Of a DNA stretch of 64,000 nt, positions 9,638 through 21,219 are shown in pieces. The stretch comes from Lantana camara. Its lineage: Eukaryota; Streptophyta; Magnoliopsida; Lamiales; Verbenaceae. Positions within the stretch are counted from its first letter, which is position 1; every line of letters begins with the position of its first letter. The stretch spans positions 96,010,001 to 96,074,000 of the forward strand of contig CM074858.1 of NCBI GenBank assembly GCA_037501455.1, in the 5' to 3' direction. The translations under genes and the position numbers were made by a program. A model generated the notes under the pieces. It had not been told where the DNA came from and did not search any database. It was given only the letters and a program-made list of their open reading frames with translations.

Positions 9638-12096
9638 CGTTTAGTGGGGCTGATGAATGAACGCTTATATAAGCGACCCTCTTGATCGAGTGAATAGCTT
9701 AGGGCACGTTGCTTGAGCCTTTTCGCTTCGAGTGGATCTTCAGGTAAGGTACCGTCTTGTAGATATAAGACTAATCCATCGAGCCAACAGGGCTCGGCAG
9801 CATCGATGGTGTTGACTTCTAGGACAGGTGGGTCGATGGATCTTGCAGAGGAGGTCATAAACGTGATGGTTCGATCTTTTGTACCAAGCGACCCACTGGT
9901 GAACTTAGAGAGGGCGTCCGCTCGGAGGTTCTCTTCTCGAGGAACCTGGGAGAGCTTGAGTTCTTCGAATTCTGACATGGCCTTCTTTGCAAGGGTAAGA
10001 TACTTGACCATGGACTCCTCTCGAGCTTCGTACTCACCACCGACCTGCCCGGCGACCAGTTGAGAGTCGGTTATGACAGTGAGCCTTTTAATGTTTTGCA
10101 TTTTTGCAATCTTCATCCCTGCTAAAAGGGCTCTGTATTCTGCTTCGTTGTTAGTTGCAGGATATTCAAGGGCGATGGCGTACTCGATCTGTTGTCTGTT
10201 TGTATTCGAGAGGGATACACCGGCTCCTTCCCCCTCCCCCCCTCCGAAGAGGTCGAAGAGCTATCGACTGCAAGTGTCCAGATGACCTCGTCATGGGCAG
10301 ATGTCGGTGGAAGGTCCTTTTCGACCAAGAAGTCGACGAGGATCTGAGCTTGGTAAGCTACACGAGGGCGATAAGACACTTCAAACTGTCCAAGTTCGAT
10401 CACCCACTTAGTGAGTCTGCCTGAGACTTCTGGTTTATCCATGACGATCTTGAGTGGTTGATCGGTCAGAACTACGATGGGATGTGCTTGAAAATAGGGT
10501 CGAAGTTTCCGAGATGTGTGGACCACTGCGAGAGCAAATTTTTCGATCTCGAGGTAACGAACGTCAGGGCCATAAAGAATCTTGCTAATGTAGTAGATGG
10601 GGAGATGTTTTCGATCTCGAACCGTGACAAGCACTGAGCTGATTGTTTCATTCGAGACAGCCAGGTATAGATATAACATTTCTCCATCGACCGGCTTTGC
10701 TAACTGAGGAGGTGAGGTCAGGTATTTCTTTAGATCTTCGAGGGCTCGGTCGCACTCTGGTGTCCACTCGAAATCTTTGATGTTGCGTAGGATTTTAAAG
10801 AAGGATAGGTTCTGATGATCGTGAGATGAATCGATTTAATGAGATGATCCTGCTAACAAGACGCTGGACATCGCAGATCGAGTTAGGGGTCGGACGAAGT
10901 TGAATGGCTTATATCTTTGAGGGGTTTGCCTCGATCCCTCTTTGGCTTACCATGTATCCAAGGAATTTCCCACCGCCGACCCGCAAAGTGCATTTTGCAG
11001 GGTTGAGCTTTAAGTTGTATCTCCTGAGGAGGCTGAAAGCTCGCTTCAGGTGGTCGACAACTCTTTCACTCTTGACTAGCATGTCATCGACGTATACCTC
11101 GACGGTATTGCCGATCTCAGGCTCGAACACTTTGTTCATCATTCGTTGGTATGTTGCTCTTGCATTTTTGAGTCCGAATGGCATAATCTTGAAACAGTAG
11201 ATACCATTGAAGATGGTGAAGGCCGTTTTGAGTTGATCTTTGATGGCCATGAAAATCTGATAGTAATTCTGAAAAGCATCCATCATGCTTAACCGATCGT
11301 ACCCGGCCGTGGAGTCGACAAGTTGGTCGATCCGTGGTAACGGGTAAGGGTCCATTAGGCATGCTTTATTCAAGTCGGTGAAATCGTTGTACATGCTCCA
11401 CTTCCCACCCGGCTTTGGTACGAGAACGACGTTGCATAGTCATTCGATGTATTGGATCGGCATTATGTAACTAGTGTCGAGGAGCTTGTTCACTTCGGCC
11501 TCAATGATGGCGTTTCGGGAGTCGCTTTGAGGGCGTAGTTTCTGCTTGACCGGCTTGTAGGATGGATCGACGTTCAAGTGGTTCTCGATTACCTGCCTAT
11601 CGACTCCAACAAGGTCGGAAGCGCTCCATGCGAATACGTCGAGATTATCTCGGAGAAACTGTATGAGCATGTATTGTTCCTTACCTTTTCGATCGGCTCC
11701 TATGCGTGTGATTTTTTCTTCCTGTCCAGGGATTAACTGAATTTCTTCGAGTTCCTTTGTGGATTCGAGCTTCTTGTCCTCTTGTTTCTTTCTTTTCGCG
11801 GCATGAGAGGAGCTCATTTTCTTTGAGTTCTCAGGGTCGACTGCATCAGGGTCTACAAAGTCATATTCGATCATCGGATCGTCAACGATGACGTGGATCT
11901 GCTTCCCGATAGGAGGTTTGGGCTTTTCCATCGAGATGGAATAACAGGTCCATGCTTTCGGGATATCACACCTCAACTCTCCGACCCCAGCGGGGGTGGG
12001 TAGTTTCACCATCTGGTGGTAAGTGGAGATGACTGCTCGGAAGTCTATTAGGCCTAGTCGACCGAAAATGATGTTGTAGGCAGAGGGCATTTCCAC
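9638..12096 (-). pseudogene. Tat element 2 reverse transcriptase and RNase H region (degenerate)
   Basis: Reverse transcriptase is read leftwards from ~11700. Markers are DLNKACLMDPYPLPRIDQLV, the catalytic YVDDMLV near 11090, and GGGKFLGYMVSQRGIEANPS. RNase H follows (LYLYLAVSNETISSVLV; WTLAVDSSS; TVITDSQLVAGQVGGEYEA; LRADALSKF). From 12096 to 10909 the frame is the same as gag and protease, broken by stops at ~11440 and 10909. After 10909 the frame shifts. The enzyme would copy element RNA to cDNA in virus-like particles; this copy cannot make it. Confidence 0.9.
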
Positions 12097-15000
12097 AACA
12101 AGGTACTTGATTTCTCGTGTGGCGCATCAAGGTAATGTGCCCATTGATGTGATGAGTTGGACTCGACCTTTTGTGTATAGTTCTACTCCACCAAAACCTG
12201 TAAAAGGGGTTCGGATAGGATCTAAAAGTAGTTTATCATGTAAATTCATGCGAACAAGAGTCGAATAAAGGATAATGTTGTTGGAACTTCCATTATCGAT
12301 CAAAGTGCGTGATACAACAAAGTTGGCGACATCGAGTGTGACGACCATAGGACAACTAGGTGTCTCACTCGATTGTATCGGTACATCGATTACATCACTT
12401 TCACTAAACACTACTTCTTCATTGATCCAGGAGTCTTCAGGTCGGACGTGCATCACTTCTCGGAGGCCATAAAAGCTTTGAACCGCCGCTCGACGTGTCT
12501 TCTTTCGAGCGGATCTCGAGTCTTCCCCTGAGGGCCCACCGATAATCATGTCGATTCGACCAAGGCATGGTCGGTTATGTGGGTCACGCTCTTTTGGTGG
12601 CTTGGCTTGGCGCTATCTCGGCGGTGACCTGTCGTGATGGTCCCGATTTCGAGCGTTTTCATTCATCTTCTTGACAAATTCGAGGAGATGACCTCCCTTG
12701 ATTAGTCGCTCGATTTCATCTCACAACGCATTGCATTCGGAGGTGTTATGCCCCTTTTGCTGATGGAAATTACAGAACTTGTTGCTTTCTCGAGTCTTGG
12801 GAGTCTCCCTCATTGGTTTGGCCTTCTTGAGGAGTGCAGGATCGATGACGTTGTAAATCTCGTCGATCGGTCTCGTCAGTTGTTTGAAATGTTTCCTAGG
12901 AGTGGATCCGGTCGGTGCTTCATTTTTGGGGCGAAAATTCTGTTTGATCGGACGATTGGCTTCTATCTTTCGACCATGCGTCGGACTCCGTTGAGAATTC
13001 TCCAATTCTTCGAGCTGCATCCAGTCACAGGCCGCTGCTTGTATGTTGGCTAAATTTTGAGGTTTCTGCAAGAAGATATAGCGGGCACATTCATTGCTGA
13101 TCAGGGCCTTGTGAACAATTGGTTTTAATAGGTCGATGCCCGGTTCTTCCGTTTTGACCACTGTTTGTGAAAAGCGAGTGAAGAAATCCCTGAGAGATTA
13201 ATTAGGACCTTGCCTAATGGTGTACAAGTAGGTCGAAGGGAGCTTGTCACCTTTCATGGCAGAAAACTGGGCATTGAACCGATCAACCAGGGCTTTGTAC
13301 GTGGGTATGGATCGAGGAGGAAGTCTCGAGAACCATTCCAGCGCAGGCCCGTCGAGGGTGGTGACAAAGATCTTGGCCCAAATGTTTGGGGAGTGGCCGA
13401 ACATGCTGAGCTGCATCTCGAGCCGGGACACGTGTTTCTCTGGGTCGGTTGACCCATTATATGTGGGTAGGTCGGTCGGTATCTTTTCATCAGTAGTGGT
13501 TTTGATGATTGCGTCGCAGAAGGGGATTGAGCTTCCCTATCGCTGTGGTATCTCCACGTTCGCGCCAAATGTTGAGTCTATGCGGTGCCTAGGTGATCTG
13601 GATCGATCACGCCTGGGGGAGTGCGACCGGCTATACGATCCCTGGCTCTTACCGTGATGTCGGCTGTCCTGTCGACTGTGACGCGGGGGGATTTGGTTCC
13701 TAAGATCATCCGACCTCACAATGTGTCCCCTGTTGGATCTCCTGATCTGATTTGGTCGACCGTGTGGCCCCAGTCGGTCAAAGATTCCACTCGAGCCACG
13801 TCAGGAAATGTCGTTTTGGTGGGTGTCATGTTCCCTTCTGGATTCAGACCGTCGAGGGTTGTCATTCCTTCCCCAAGAGTGTGAGGGTCGAGACTTTTTT
13901 TGGGAGGCTCCTCGACCCCGACGATCAGCAGTCTTATGTATCTGGGTATCTGTTGGGGTCCTAGAGTCGATCTCATCATCTGGATGGAAGGACAGGCGAT
14001 CTCGAATCGGCCTTCTGGCGCTTTCTTGAGCAGGTAGTGCATGGTATTGGGGCCGGTGATGTGTGGTCTGTCCGACCCATGCCCAATATCCCACAGGTTG
14101 TTGATACTGCACTGGTTGGACGTATCCGGGATGATTAACCATAGGCTGGATGACTTCGATGGGTCGAGTCTGAGGGCACTCGGGCATCCATGGCTCTCTC
14201 CCTTCAGCAGCAGCAACTATGGCTTCATCCCGACACGCCTTTAGGTACTTGTCTAACTCGGGCATCGAGTAGACCAGTTGGGGCGGGATGACCGTTGGTG
14301 CAGCGACTTGTATAGGGAATTGAGGAATTACCTCTTGTAACATCCCGCATCTCTGAAGCACGACCCGATAATGTTTACGGGTAAGTCCTTCTACTTGAAT
14401 GTTTAATTTATTAATTATGTGACTTATATGATTAAATGTGAATTCAATTCGGTATGCTAATTATTCAAATTAATTAAGAGTAATTGTTAATTTAAATTAT
14501 TTCGTAAGTAAACCTCAACCGTTTAATTTAATTTAAGTTTATTTCAAGAATAATTTCTAAAATCGATTTTTAATACCTTACGTTATTTAACTTGTTTAAT
14601 TTGTACGAAAGGTTTTCTAATGCGCGATTTTGGTTACGAGCCCATATCTCGGTTGTTTCTCGATGGATTTCAACAAATCAATAGTCAATTTCGAAGATCT
14701 CGGCGAGACCTACGCAAGAGTACCAATTTCATGGCCTAACGACGACCGATGGTGGAGATATCTCTGGATTACAGTCGCGCCTGGAGGGGGAGGGGGGGCG
14801 GAGCCGCCACTTCGCGGGCCTTCTGGCGACACGCGCCCCAGACCCAGTAAGTAGACCCCCCGACGCTTCGTTTGACGTTGGCAGCGTGGCCATCCGGGCC
14901 GCGATGGTGCCGCACGCGCCGCCTAATGCCCACGGTGGCGGCGCTTTCTACTGTAGCGGCGCATTTCGCCGCCTTTCGATGGCGTTTTTCGACGGGGCTT

Positions 15001-15647
15001 GATGTTTTCCAAGGTTTTCGACCCTCCCGATTCCATTTCTGGCATTGATTTCATCAAATTCACGGTATAGGTGGTGGTTCCGACGAGGCGCAACGGCGGT
15101 TTGCGGTGGAGGTCAGCCCCGGGGATTTTTCCCGGCGAATAGCTTGGGGGTTTCAAAGAGCTCGTCACGGGTAAGACAATGCCTTTTACGGATCTCATTT
15201 TCGTTCACCGATTTAGAGGTAATTGGATTTTGAAGATTTGAGGGTTTTCGTGTTCTTAGATTTGAAATTGGAGGAGATTGGCTTGGATTTTCCAGAAATT
15301 AATCGAGGAATTGGAACGAGCACGAGGAGTACTTGCACGGGTGATTTTTCGGGATTTTTCCGGCAAGCTCCGGTGGCGGCCGACCACTGTTCCGGCGGCT
15401 CCAGTAGCGGCGTTCCGGCGGGCTCCGGACAGATTGTTCACCTCGTTGTGGTGATTGTTGAGTTCAATACCACTTTTCGTTCGTCAATCGGAGTCCGATT
15501 GATTTGTTGTGATTTATTTTGTGTAATTTGAATATTTGAAATTAATTGTTTTAATTGCGATAAATTGTTAATTGCTTGATTTGTCGATCAATATGAACTC
15601 CAATGTATACGAAATCATGTATTAAATGAATTATGATATATATGGAT

Positions 15648-16100
15648 GCTTTGATTTGCAATTTGAATTCCGATATATCGTATTTGAGCAATTTGTCTAA
15701 CTTGAAGGGGTGTTTGTGTAATTTTGGGAATGATATGAATTTGTTTGATTTTATTAAATAAACCTTGTCCATTGAATTCGTTCTGTGAGATATGAATTGA
15801 GTATACCATTTATGAATTATATGAACTTAGTATGGTTGGAATTTGATATGTAACTCCGTGGGATTTAAATGAAATTCGCAGCATGCTATTATATGATTTG
15901 GTTGTTCTTGTACTACGTGTTTTATATGAAATGTGATATGTGTAAATGTTTTGATTTGCAATTTGAGTCCCGGCATATCGAATTCTGTTAATTGTTTAGC
16001 CTCGAGGGGATGTTTGTGTAATTTTCTGAAATGAGTAAATTTGCATGATATGAATTAACCAAATCTTGTTCATTGAATCTGTTATGTATTATATGAATTG
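15648..16100 (+). repeat. Two ~150-base repeats, ~302-bp apart, inside the solo LTR
   Basis: The word TTTGATTTGCAATTTGA starts at ~15650 and again at ~15952. Both copies continue with (A/C)TATCG, GGGGTGTTTGTGTAATTTT-like and CTTGT(C/T)CATTGAAT words. Divergence is visible, so the duplication predates the insertion or is old. Confidence 0.7.
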
Positions 16101-17599
16101 TATGAAACTTATATGATTAAATTAGAAACTTTTGCACGGAAGAAATAATATATTCGTACGAATATGAACTGGTTATTTGATTAAAAGAATTTATACGAAA
16201 TAATATGATTTGCATCGCCTTTCATTTCTTTCTATTTGCATTAATTGTGTAAGTGAACATGTCCTAATGTTTTGTTTTGCATGTAATTAATAGAAATTTG
16301 AATCCTGCTTATGTGATTGCATTTGTCGTGCGTCTCTGTGTGGTTGTCTGAGTCTGAGTTTGAGTTCTGTGTTGTGTTTTGTGCGTTCAGTTGGTACAGG
16401 TGTACCCGGGGTGGTGACTTGTGGTTGTGCAGGTTCTGGGGCGGACCGTTTGCAGTGTCTTCAGCTTTGTTTGGTACCAGGTGAGGTTAGGATATAGTTA
16501 TACCCTATTACAACGTGCTCGTTTTCAAATGCATGCGGTTTATAAGCCTTATGTATATATTGATATGTGAGAAGTACGTATTCTGCTGGTTTTGTTATAT
16601 GATTTGATTCGAAAAGTATAAACGCTATGTATGAGCCTATGTAAGCTTAGTTTCGGTTTGTTATGATTTCGAGGTCAATCCATATGATATTTATGTACTA
16701 TATGATAAGTACGATATGCATGAAATATGTCTGTCTGTCTGTAGCGGGTTAAGTTTCGAGTTATGCGTGTTTATATGTGTGTTGGGCCCCGGAGTTGTGG
16801 GTAAGGGAGACCCGAGACGTCCATGGGGTCGCCGGTTGCAACCCCTGTGCACTTTTCCATTTTGATAGGATCAACCCGGAACCCACTAGGAGGTTAGTGG
16901 GGGATGGAGTCCTTGGGCATGAGTGTCATGAAACTCACGACCCTGACGTATATGTGTGGATGGTTAGGGTATGTACAACCCTCCCATCATCCGGAGTAGA
17001 GAAGGTACGTTTGTTTAGATTTTGTCTGTTTATGCATGTGTGTGTTATGAAGGAGTTGGTTGGTTATGTGCTCGTACCCACCGAGCTTTACGTTTGTCTG
17101 TCATAAGATCGTGAAACGGGGGTAGATTCTTAAATTAAGATAAAATTTGGTATACTTTTAAGCTAATAAAATATGCTCCGATATGTGTGCTAAGTCTGCA
17201 TGAGTTTGAAGGTATGTTTTGAGTTATGTATAAGCTAAGTTTTGTTCATTCTGTTTTGATAAGTCACCCTATATATATATATATTATCACGAGGAAATGT
17301 TTTGGCATGCAAAAACTAATTCCGGATTCACGAACATTTAGTTTGGAATGTGTTGTGCTCTATATATATGTAGATGTGTGTGGGTTGCCCCTCGCTCAGT
17401 CTTTGGACTGACCCCTCCCCCTTTGTGTTTTTAGTTGCAGGTTCAGACCGTTGGAGTTCGTGCTAGGCGGCGGTGTGTCGAGTCTGTTGAGTCTGTGTTT
17501 GTTCATTTAAGTTGTTAAGTATTTTGTTATGATTTATGATTCGTAAATTCTGTATAAGATATGTTACATGCATGTTTGAAATTATGAATCAAATGTATG

Positions 17600-17757
17600 A
17601 TTATTCGGGACAGGTTAGGACAGGTGCTCGGATTAGATGAACCCATTGTCATTATATGATTATTCGGGACAGGTTTTTAGTACCAGTTGAACCCGTCTTG
17701 TTGTGTAATTGTTCAGGACAGGATAGGATAGGTTCGATCGATTAGTTGAACCCGTGT
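17600..17757 (+). repeat. Three short tandem repeats in the solo LTR
   Basis: Units of roughly 55 bases carry ATT(A/G)TTC(G/A)GGACAGG and end GAACCC(A/G)T. They start near 17599, 17656 and 17707. Confidence 0.65.
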
Positions 17758-18087
17758 AGATGATTTTGATTTCTGTATTGCTCAATATGTTTAATGTATG
17801 AAAGTTTTTGAAAGTTGGTATTTTGCCTGGCTTTCGCTGTCATGTTTCGCATATTCTCTTTTGTACAGGGTTAGGTACCGCCTAGCTAGTGTGTGTGTTT
17901 TCGTTTGTCACTCGTTCGCTATGACTTGGCGCGTGCGCGGACTCTCCGTTTTGTACTCGTGTCGGGTCATAGTGCGGGGGTGTGGTGCCCCACCGCTTGG
18001 GGTGTTACACCTCTCGACCATTTTCATCGAAAAAGCGATTGCTAGCGAGATTGCGAGTAGTCATGTTTGATGGCCTGTCATTGCGCT

Positions 18088-18104
18088 TCCCACAGACGGT
18101 GCCA
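18088..18104 (-). other. Primer binding site of Tat element 2
   Basis: Minus strand TGGCACCGTCTGTGGGA, two bases inside the 5' LTR end at 18107. It differs by one base from the equivalent site of the third gypsy element (62281-62297). It is the site where a host tRNA primes minus-strand cDNA synthesis. Confidence 0.85.
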
Positions 18105-18106
18105 AA

Positions 18107-18688
18107 TGATCGAGCCGAATCTTCGTTGGTCATTCGACCGGATAAATCGTGTCACGATTACTCTATTTGTTGAGTAGGGAATTGTCGCCTGACTGCTCGA
18201 AATCTGCACAGGTCAAAGTAAGTGTGAGCTCAAGGCCAACTCGGAGAATGTGGGGGTGAGACCCGAGTTGGCTCTCTGACGCTCAAGTCGGTTCGAGTTA
18301 GGTGAATCGAATGATTGGGCGGAAAAATGAGGTAGGTGGGGAAAACTTACCGTGCAATAAATGTGGGGGTGATATATATATGGTGAAGAGAGAAAATTAA
18401 CCGCCTCGACGTGTCGGTGCTGGGAGCTGACAGGTGCCCCATTACTGCCTTGCATTTAATGCGTGGTAGGCCACTCAATTGTGAATTGGTTAGTGGACCG
18501 GTGCATTGGCAGGTCGAGGGATTGAGGTTGAGGGAATCGACCGAAGAGCCTGACACTGGGTCGAAGACCGAGGCAGTAAATTATGGGCAGTAACTGGGAG
18601 GCCGACCCGACGGTCGAAGAGAGGCCTTCGAGCGGACAGGTGACATGCGGTGATTGGTCCAGCAGAGCAGCGGGTACGAGCCACGTCA
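18107..18688 (-). repeat. 5' LTR of Tat element 2
   Basis: 582 bases. On the minus strand it starts TGACGTGGCTCG and ends GGCTCGATCA. A TATA-like run (CCATATATATATCACC on the minus strand, about 18370-18384) is the likely element promoter, pointing left into gag. The outer end lies ~145 bases upstream of the TATA box of the AN1 zinc-finger gene, on the opposite strand. Confidence 0.9.
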
Positions 18689-18832
18689 CCTACAATTATA
18701 ATCAATTAAAAATTATTACTTTCCTAAACCTATTGGACGTCTACAACCTCGCAATTCAAAACTTAATCCAAATCTTGGGCTCTAATATAATTCGATTCCC
18801 AGTAGGAATCACCAACGTTCCTTTCTCATTTT

Positions 18833-18840
18833 CTATAAAT
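18833..18840 (+). promoter_or_regulatory. TATA box of the AN1 zinc-finger gene
   Basis: CTATAAAT, 107 bases before the ATG at 18940, at a normal distance for a short plant 5'UTR. No other TATA-like site competes nearby. Confidence 0.65.
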
Positions 18841-18939
18841 TAAAGTTCCACACACATCTCATGATATTTACAACTATCTCAACATTAAAAACTACCAATA
18901 TTAATCAGAGAAAATATATCCTTCGGAAGATCAATAATC

Positions 18940-19308
18940 ATGCAGAGTTCGAACAACACCATCGGTTCGAAACGCGACAAAGATGAGGAAGAGGAGCCAG
19001 CCTTTCTGAAAGACGTGTATATTCCTCCGACAAATCCATTCCCTTGGGCTCGACGCTTGCTCTTGATCAGAGAGCGTAAAAGAAACGATCGTTATTCTCC
19101 ATTTATCGAGACGAGGAAAAGATGTGGTGTCTGTAGCAAGAAGGTTTGGCTGACGGGTTTCAAATGCAAGTGTGATCAAATTTTTTGCGGGGCGCATAGG
19201 TATCCAGAGGCGCATCGATGCACATTTGATTTCAAGATTGCGGGAAGATTACGCTTGATCAAAGAAAATCCGGTATGTAAGGGTGACAAACTCAAAGATA
19301 GGGTCTGA
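18940..19308 (+). CDS. AN1-type zinc finger protein (stress-associated protein family), no A20 domain
   Basis: An intronless 122-residue protein. The C-terminal half is a textbook AN1 zinc finger with ligands C62, C65, C76, C78, C83, H86, H92 and C94, matching C-x2-C-x10-C-x-C-x4-C-x2-H-x5-H-x-C. It is followed by the usual tail (LIKENPVCKGDKLKDRV), close to the NPVVKADK end of plant SAP proteins. Plant SAPs act in stress responses, and some are linked to ubiquitin binding or ligase activity through A20/AN1. Here residues 1-60 are acidic then basic (KDEEEEP; RRLLLIRERKRND) and hold no A20 Cys pattern, so it is an AN1-only form. The ATG at 18940 is the first in frame after the TATA box. Some plant SAPs lack A20 naturally; loss of a 5' exon is less likely because a promoter is present. 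Confidence 0.85.
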   Translation: MQSSNNTIGSKRDKDEEEEPAFLKDVYIPPTNPFPWARRLLLIRERKRNDRYSPFIETRKRCGVCSKKVWLTGFKCKCDQIFCGAHRYPEAHRCTFDFKIAGRLRLIKENPVCKGDKLKDRV

Positions 19309-19510
19309 AAATGATCATAATTTAAGTTTAGAATGAATTGTAAAAACTAAAAAGTAACGACAATGTATGTAACTATGTATGAATTTTTCTCCATGAAGCA
19401 TTGGGTGTATATCAATCTAGGTACTGCGTATGAATACATGCAGTTTATTAGTCTTATAAACAAAGAAATCATATATATTTTATCAAGATTTGCACTAGTG
19501 TTCTCTTCAT

Positions 19511-19511
19511 C

Positions 19512-19557
<46 letters not shown>
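19511..19557 (+). repeat. Compound (CA)n(TA)n microsatellite
   Basis: About 13 CA units run directly into about 10 TA units. Confidence 0.95.
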
Positions 19558-19935
19558 AGGGTTTTTGATATTTTATAATATGATATGGTGTATTTTTACG
19601 ACTCTGCCAATGTCCGTTTGTTTATTTGGTGGATTTGTCATGATATCATCAAACGATCACAAATATGTTGAAACTTTAATTTATTGTACAATGTACAAAT
19701 ACTCTAAAAATTCATGGAGTGTTATAATGGATATTGTTTTACACGCAAAAAATATATTGTATTCATATCCATGTATTTTATCTTAGTTTCAGATTTTTAC
19801 TCTAGATATTGAGTATACTTTAATAATTTTGTTTAATGGAAAAAGCAATTCTCGAGCATCCAGTAATATTTGAAATGGAAAAATATATTTGCACAGTCCA
19901 TAAGCAACTAGAGTTCTTATGAACAAAGCGGGTCC

Positions 19936-20070
19936 ATAGGGTTTCCCAAGATTTTCTAGTTAGTACGTACTAATTTAATCAAATGTCTCGTATTTGAGTT
20001 TCTGGGTATACAACTATTATTGATAGAGAAAGTTTTACATCTTAATGGTTCGGCCGGCCTCGAATCGACA
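19936..20070 (+). repeat. SINE-like tRNA-derived repeat, copy A
   Basis: It shares with copies at 27847 and 30838 the order: TACTAATTTAATCA, TGTCTCGTATTTGAGTTTCTGG (box B-like), a spacer, then ATTGATAGAGAAAGTTTTACA and TTAATGGTTCG. It is diverged and its head is unclear. Confidence 0.5.
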
Positions 20071-20601
20071 CATATAAATGAACTATATAAACAAAAAAAA
20101 AAATTATAAAAACTTAAATTAAATGTTGAAATTTGATATTTGAAAGAAATAGAGAGAGAGAGAGAGAAGATGGTGAAAGAGATGAGAAAATAAGTAAAAT
20201 TGTTCAATACGTTTAAACAATGAGAGAGGAGGGAGACAACTCGATTCATTAATTTTATTTTCTAGATAAAATAATAGACTTAATCAATTAATTGATTAGT
20301 TTAGGGTTTTACTTATTATCCACTGCTAATAAATTTAATTTTATTTCACCTCTCCGAAAATACTAATATATAACATTTTACAACGAAAAAATACATTGTA
20401 ACTCCCGTTTATGACCAACGTGATTTTTTTAACTCCAAGTGGGTTTATGACCAACATAGTCGAATGCTCAATCACCAACCTAGGGTTTTTAGAAATGAAA
20501 ACCACGGACTATTTATTTAATTCCTTGAATGTTCTTTGTTTTCCAACTATTTTATTTTAGTAGTCTCAATCACTTTTATTTTATAAATGTTAATGTCATG
20601 A

Positions 20602-21219
20602 TAGGGCTGTCAATGGATCGGATTCAAACCGTATTAAGAGATTCCTGATCTAAATTTGATAAGAAAATTCAATAACCGGATTCGAATACACTTACTTAGA
20701 ACCCATACATAATCGGGTTGGATTAGATTCGATAAAATATCAGACCCAATTAATAACAAAATATATATTTTTTATAAAAAATAAGTATAATTATATATAT
20801 TTTTTTTTGGGTGGAAAAATATAATTATATAATATTTAATAGATAATTATTATTTAATGGGCTATTCAATGGTTTTGTTATATTTATGTAAAATAGATTA
20901 ATTTAAACTTATTACTAAAAGAAAATATATTCTTTTTAGCGTAAACGGGTCAAATTTATTATTACTTAAAGTGATAAATATGTGAAATTTTTAATTTTAA
21001 TCATTCTACTTAATATTCTTCGCTAGTAAATAATTTATTTAATTAAATATTATATATGAAATCGGATTCTGATTTTTAATGGAACGTATTCCTTCATTTA
21101 TATTCGATCTGTTTATTTTGGATAACTAATATTTATAATCGATTATGATCCATTTAATATTTATACTACACCAATATGCTAAAATTCCGCATTAAAATTC
21201 GACTCAGTAGACAGCCCTA
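20602..21219. mobile_element. hAT-type MITE
   Basis: 618 bases with ends TAGGGCTGTC and GACAGCCCTA (10-base perfect terminal inverted repeat). The 8-base flanking duplications are TGTCATGA (20594-20601) and CGTCATGA (21220-21227), 7 of 8 identical. The 8-base duplication and TAGGG-type ends are hAT hallmarks. The interior is AT-rich and non-coding. Confidence 0.85.

Larger units (their letters stand above)
14336..18009 (+). mobile_element. Solo LTR, 3674 bases, nested in gag of Tat element 2
   Basis: The insert begins TGTAACATCCCGC and ends GGGGTGTTACA, and is flanked by perfect 5-base duplications CCTCT (14331-14335 and 18010-18014). There is no coding region, no primer binding site after an internal LTR end, and no second copy of its ends, so it is read as one long LTR left by recombination. 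Long LTRs starting TGTAACA-CCC are characteristic of Tekay/Del-type chromoviruses (family knowledge, not verified). It contains GC-rich blocks (14750-15430, 16780-17000) and two internal tandem duplications. Confidence 0.85.
12127..18064 (-). pseudogene. Tat element 2 gag and protease region, split by a solo LTR
   Basis: The gag start is probably the ATG at 18064-18062, only 43 bases inside the 5' LTR. Its first ~18 codons (18064-18010) join the remainder at 14335 once the 3.67-kb insertion is removed. Gag continues through a basic Arg/Ser-rich stretch and a typical retrotransposon-gag core (AKIFVTTLDGPALEWFSRLP at ~13390). A zinc-knuckle-like motif is present (CNFHQQKGHNTSECNAL at ~12740). 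Protease at 12549-12127 has active-site-like LIDNGSSNN, with Asn in place of the usual Thr/Ser, as in other Tat elements. All pieces are in one frame, interrupted by stops near 13800, 13537, 13198, 12721, 12615 and 12127. Confidence 0.88.
4323..18688 (-). mobile_element. Tat-lineage Ty3/gypsy element 2, near-complete, degenerate
   Basis: Two matching LTRs flank the element: 18107-18688 is the 5' LTR on the minus strand and 4323-4909 the 3' LTR. Just inside the 5' LTR is a primer binding site (minus strand TGGCACCGTCTGTGGGA at 18104-18088), the same type as in the third gypsy element at 62281 (TGGCGCCGTCTGTGGGA). Gag, protease, RT, RNase H and integrase follow in order on the minus strand down to 8557. 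A plus-strand gene occupies ~5030-8047. The 5-base flanks (CTTAT left, CCTAC right) match at only three positions, so the target duplication is decayed or one end was rearranged. A 3.67-kb solo LTR is nested inside. Confidence 0.9.
19309..20601. other. Intergenic, AT-rich
   Basis: No gene is supported. It contains a CA/TA microsatellite, one SINE-like copy, an A-run at ~20090-20105 and a GA run at ~20150-20168. Confidence 0.5.

Noticed and set aside
1..18688. Integrated pararetrovirus (caulimovirid) as an alternative for the gypsy-like regions
   Set aside because: Clear integrase with DDE and zinc motifs plus LTRs and primer sites show LTR retrotransposons; no movement protein seen.
4323..18693. 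A perfect target duplication for Tat element 2
   Set aside because: Flanks CTTAT and CCTAC agree at only three of five bases, so it was not claimed.
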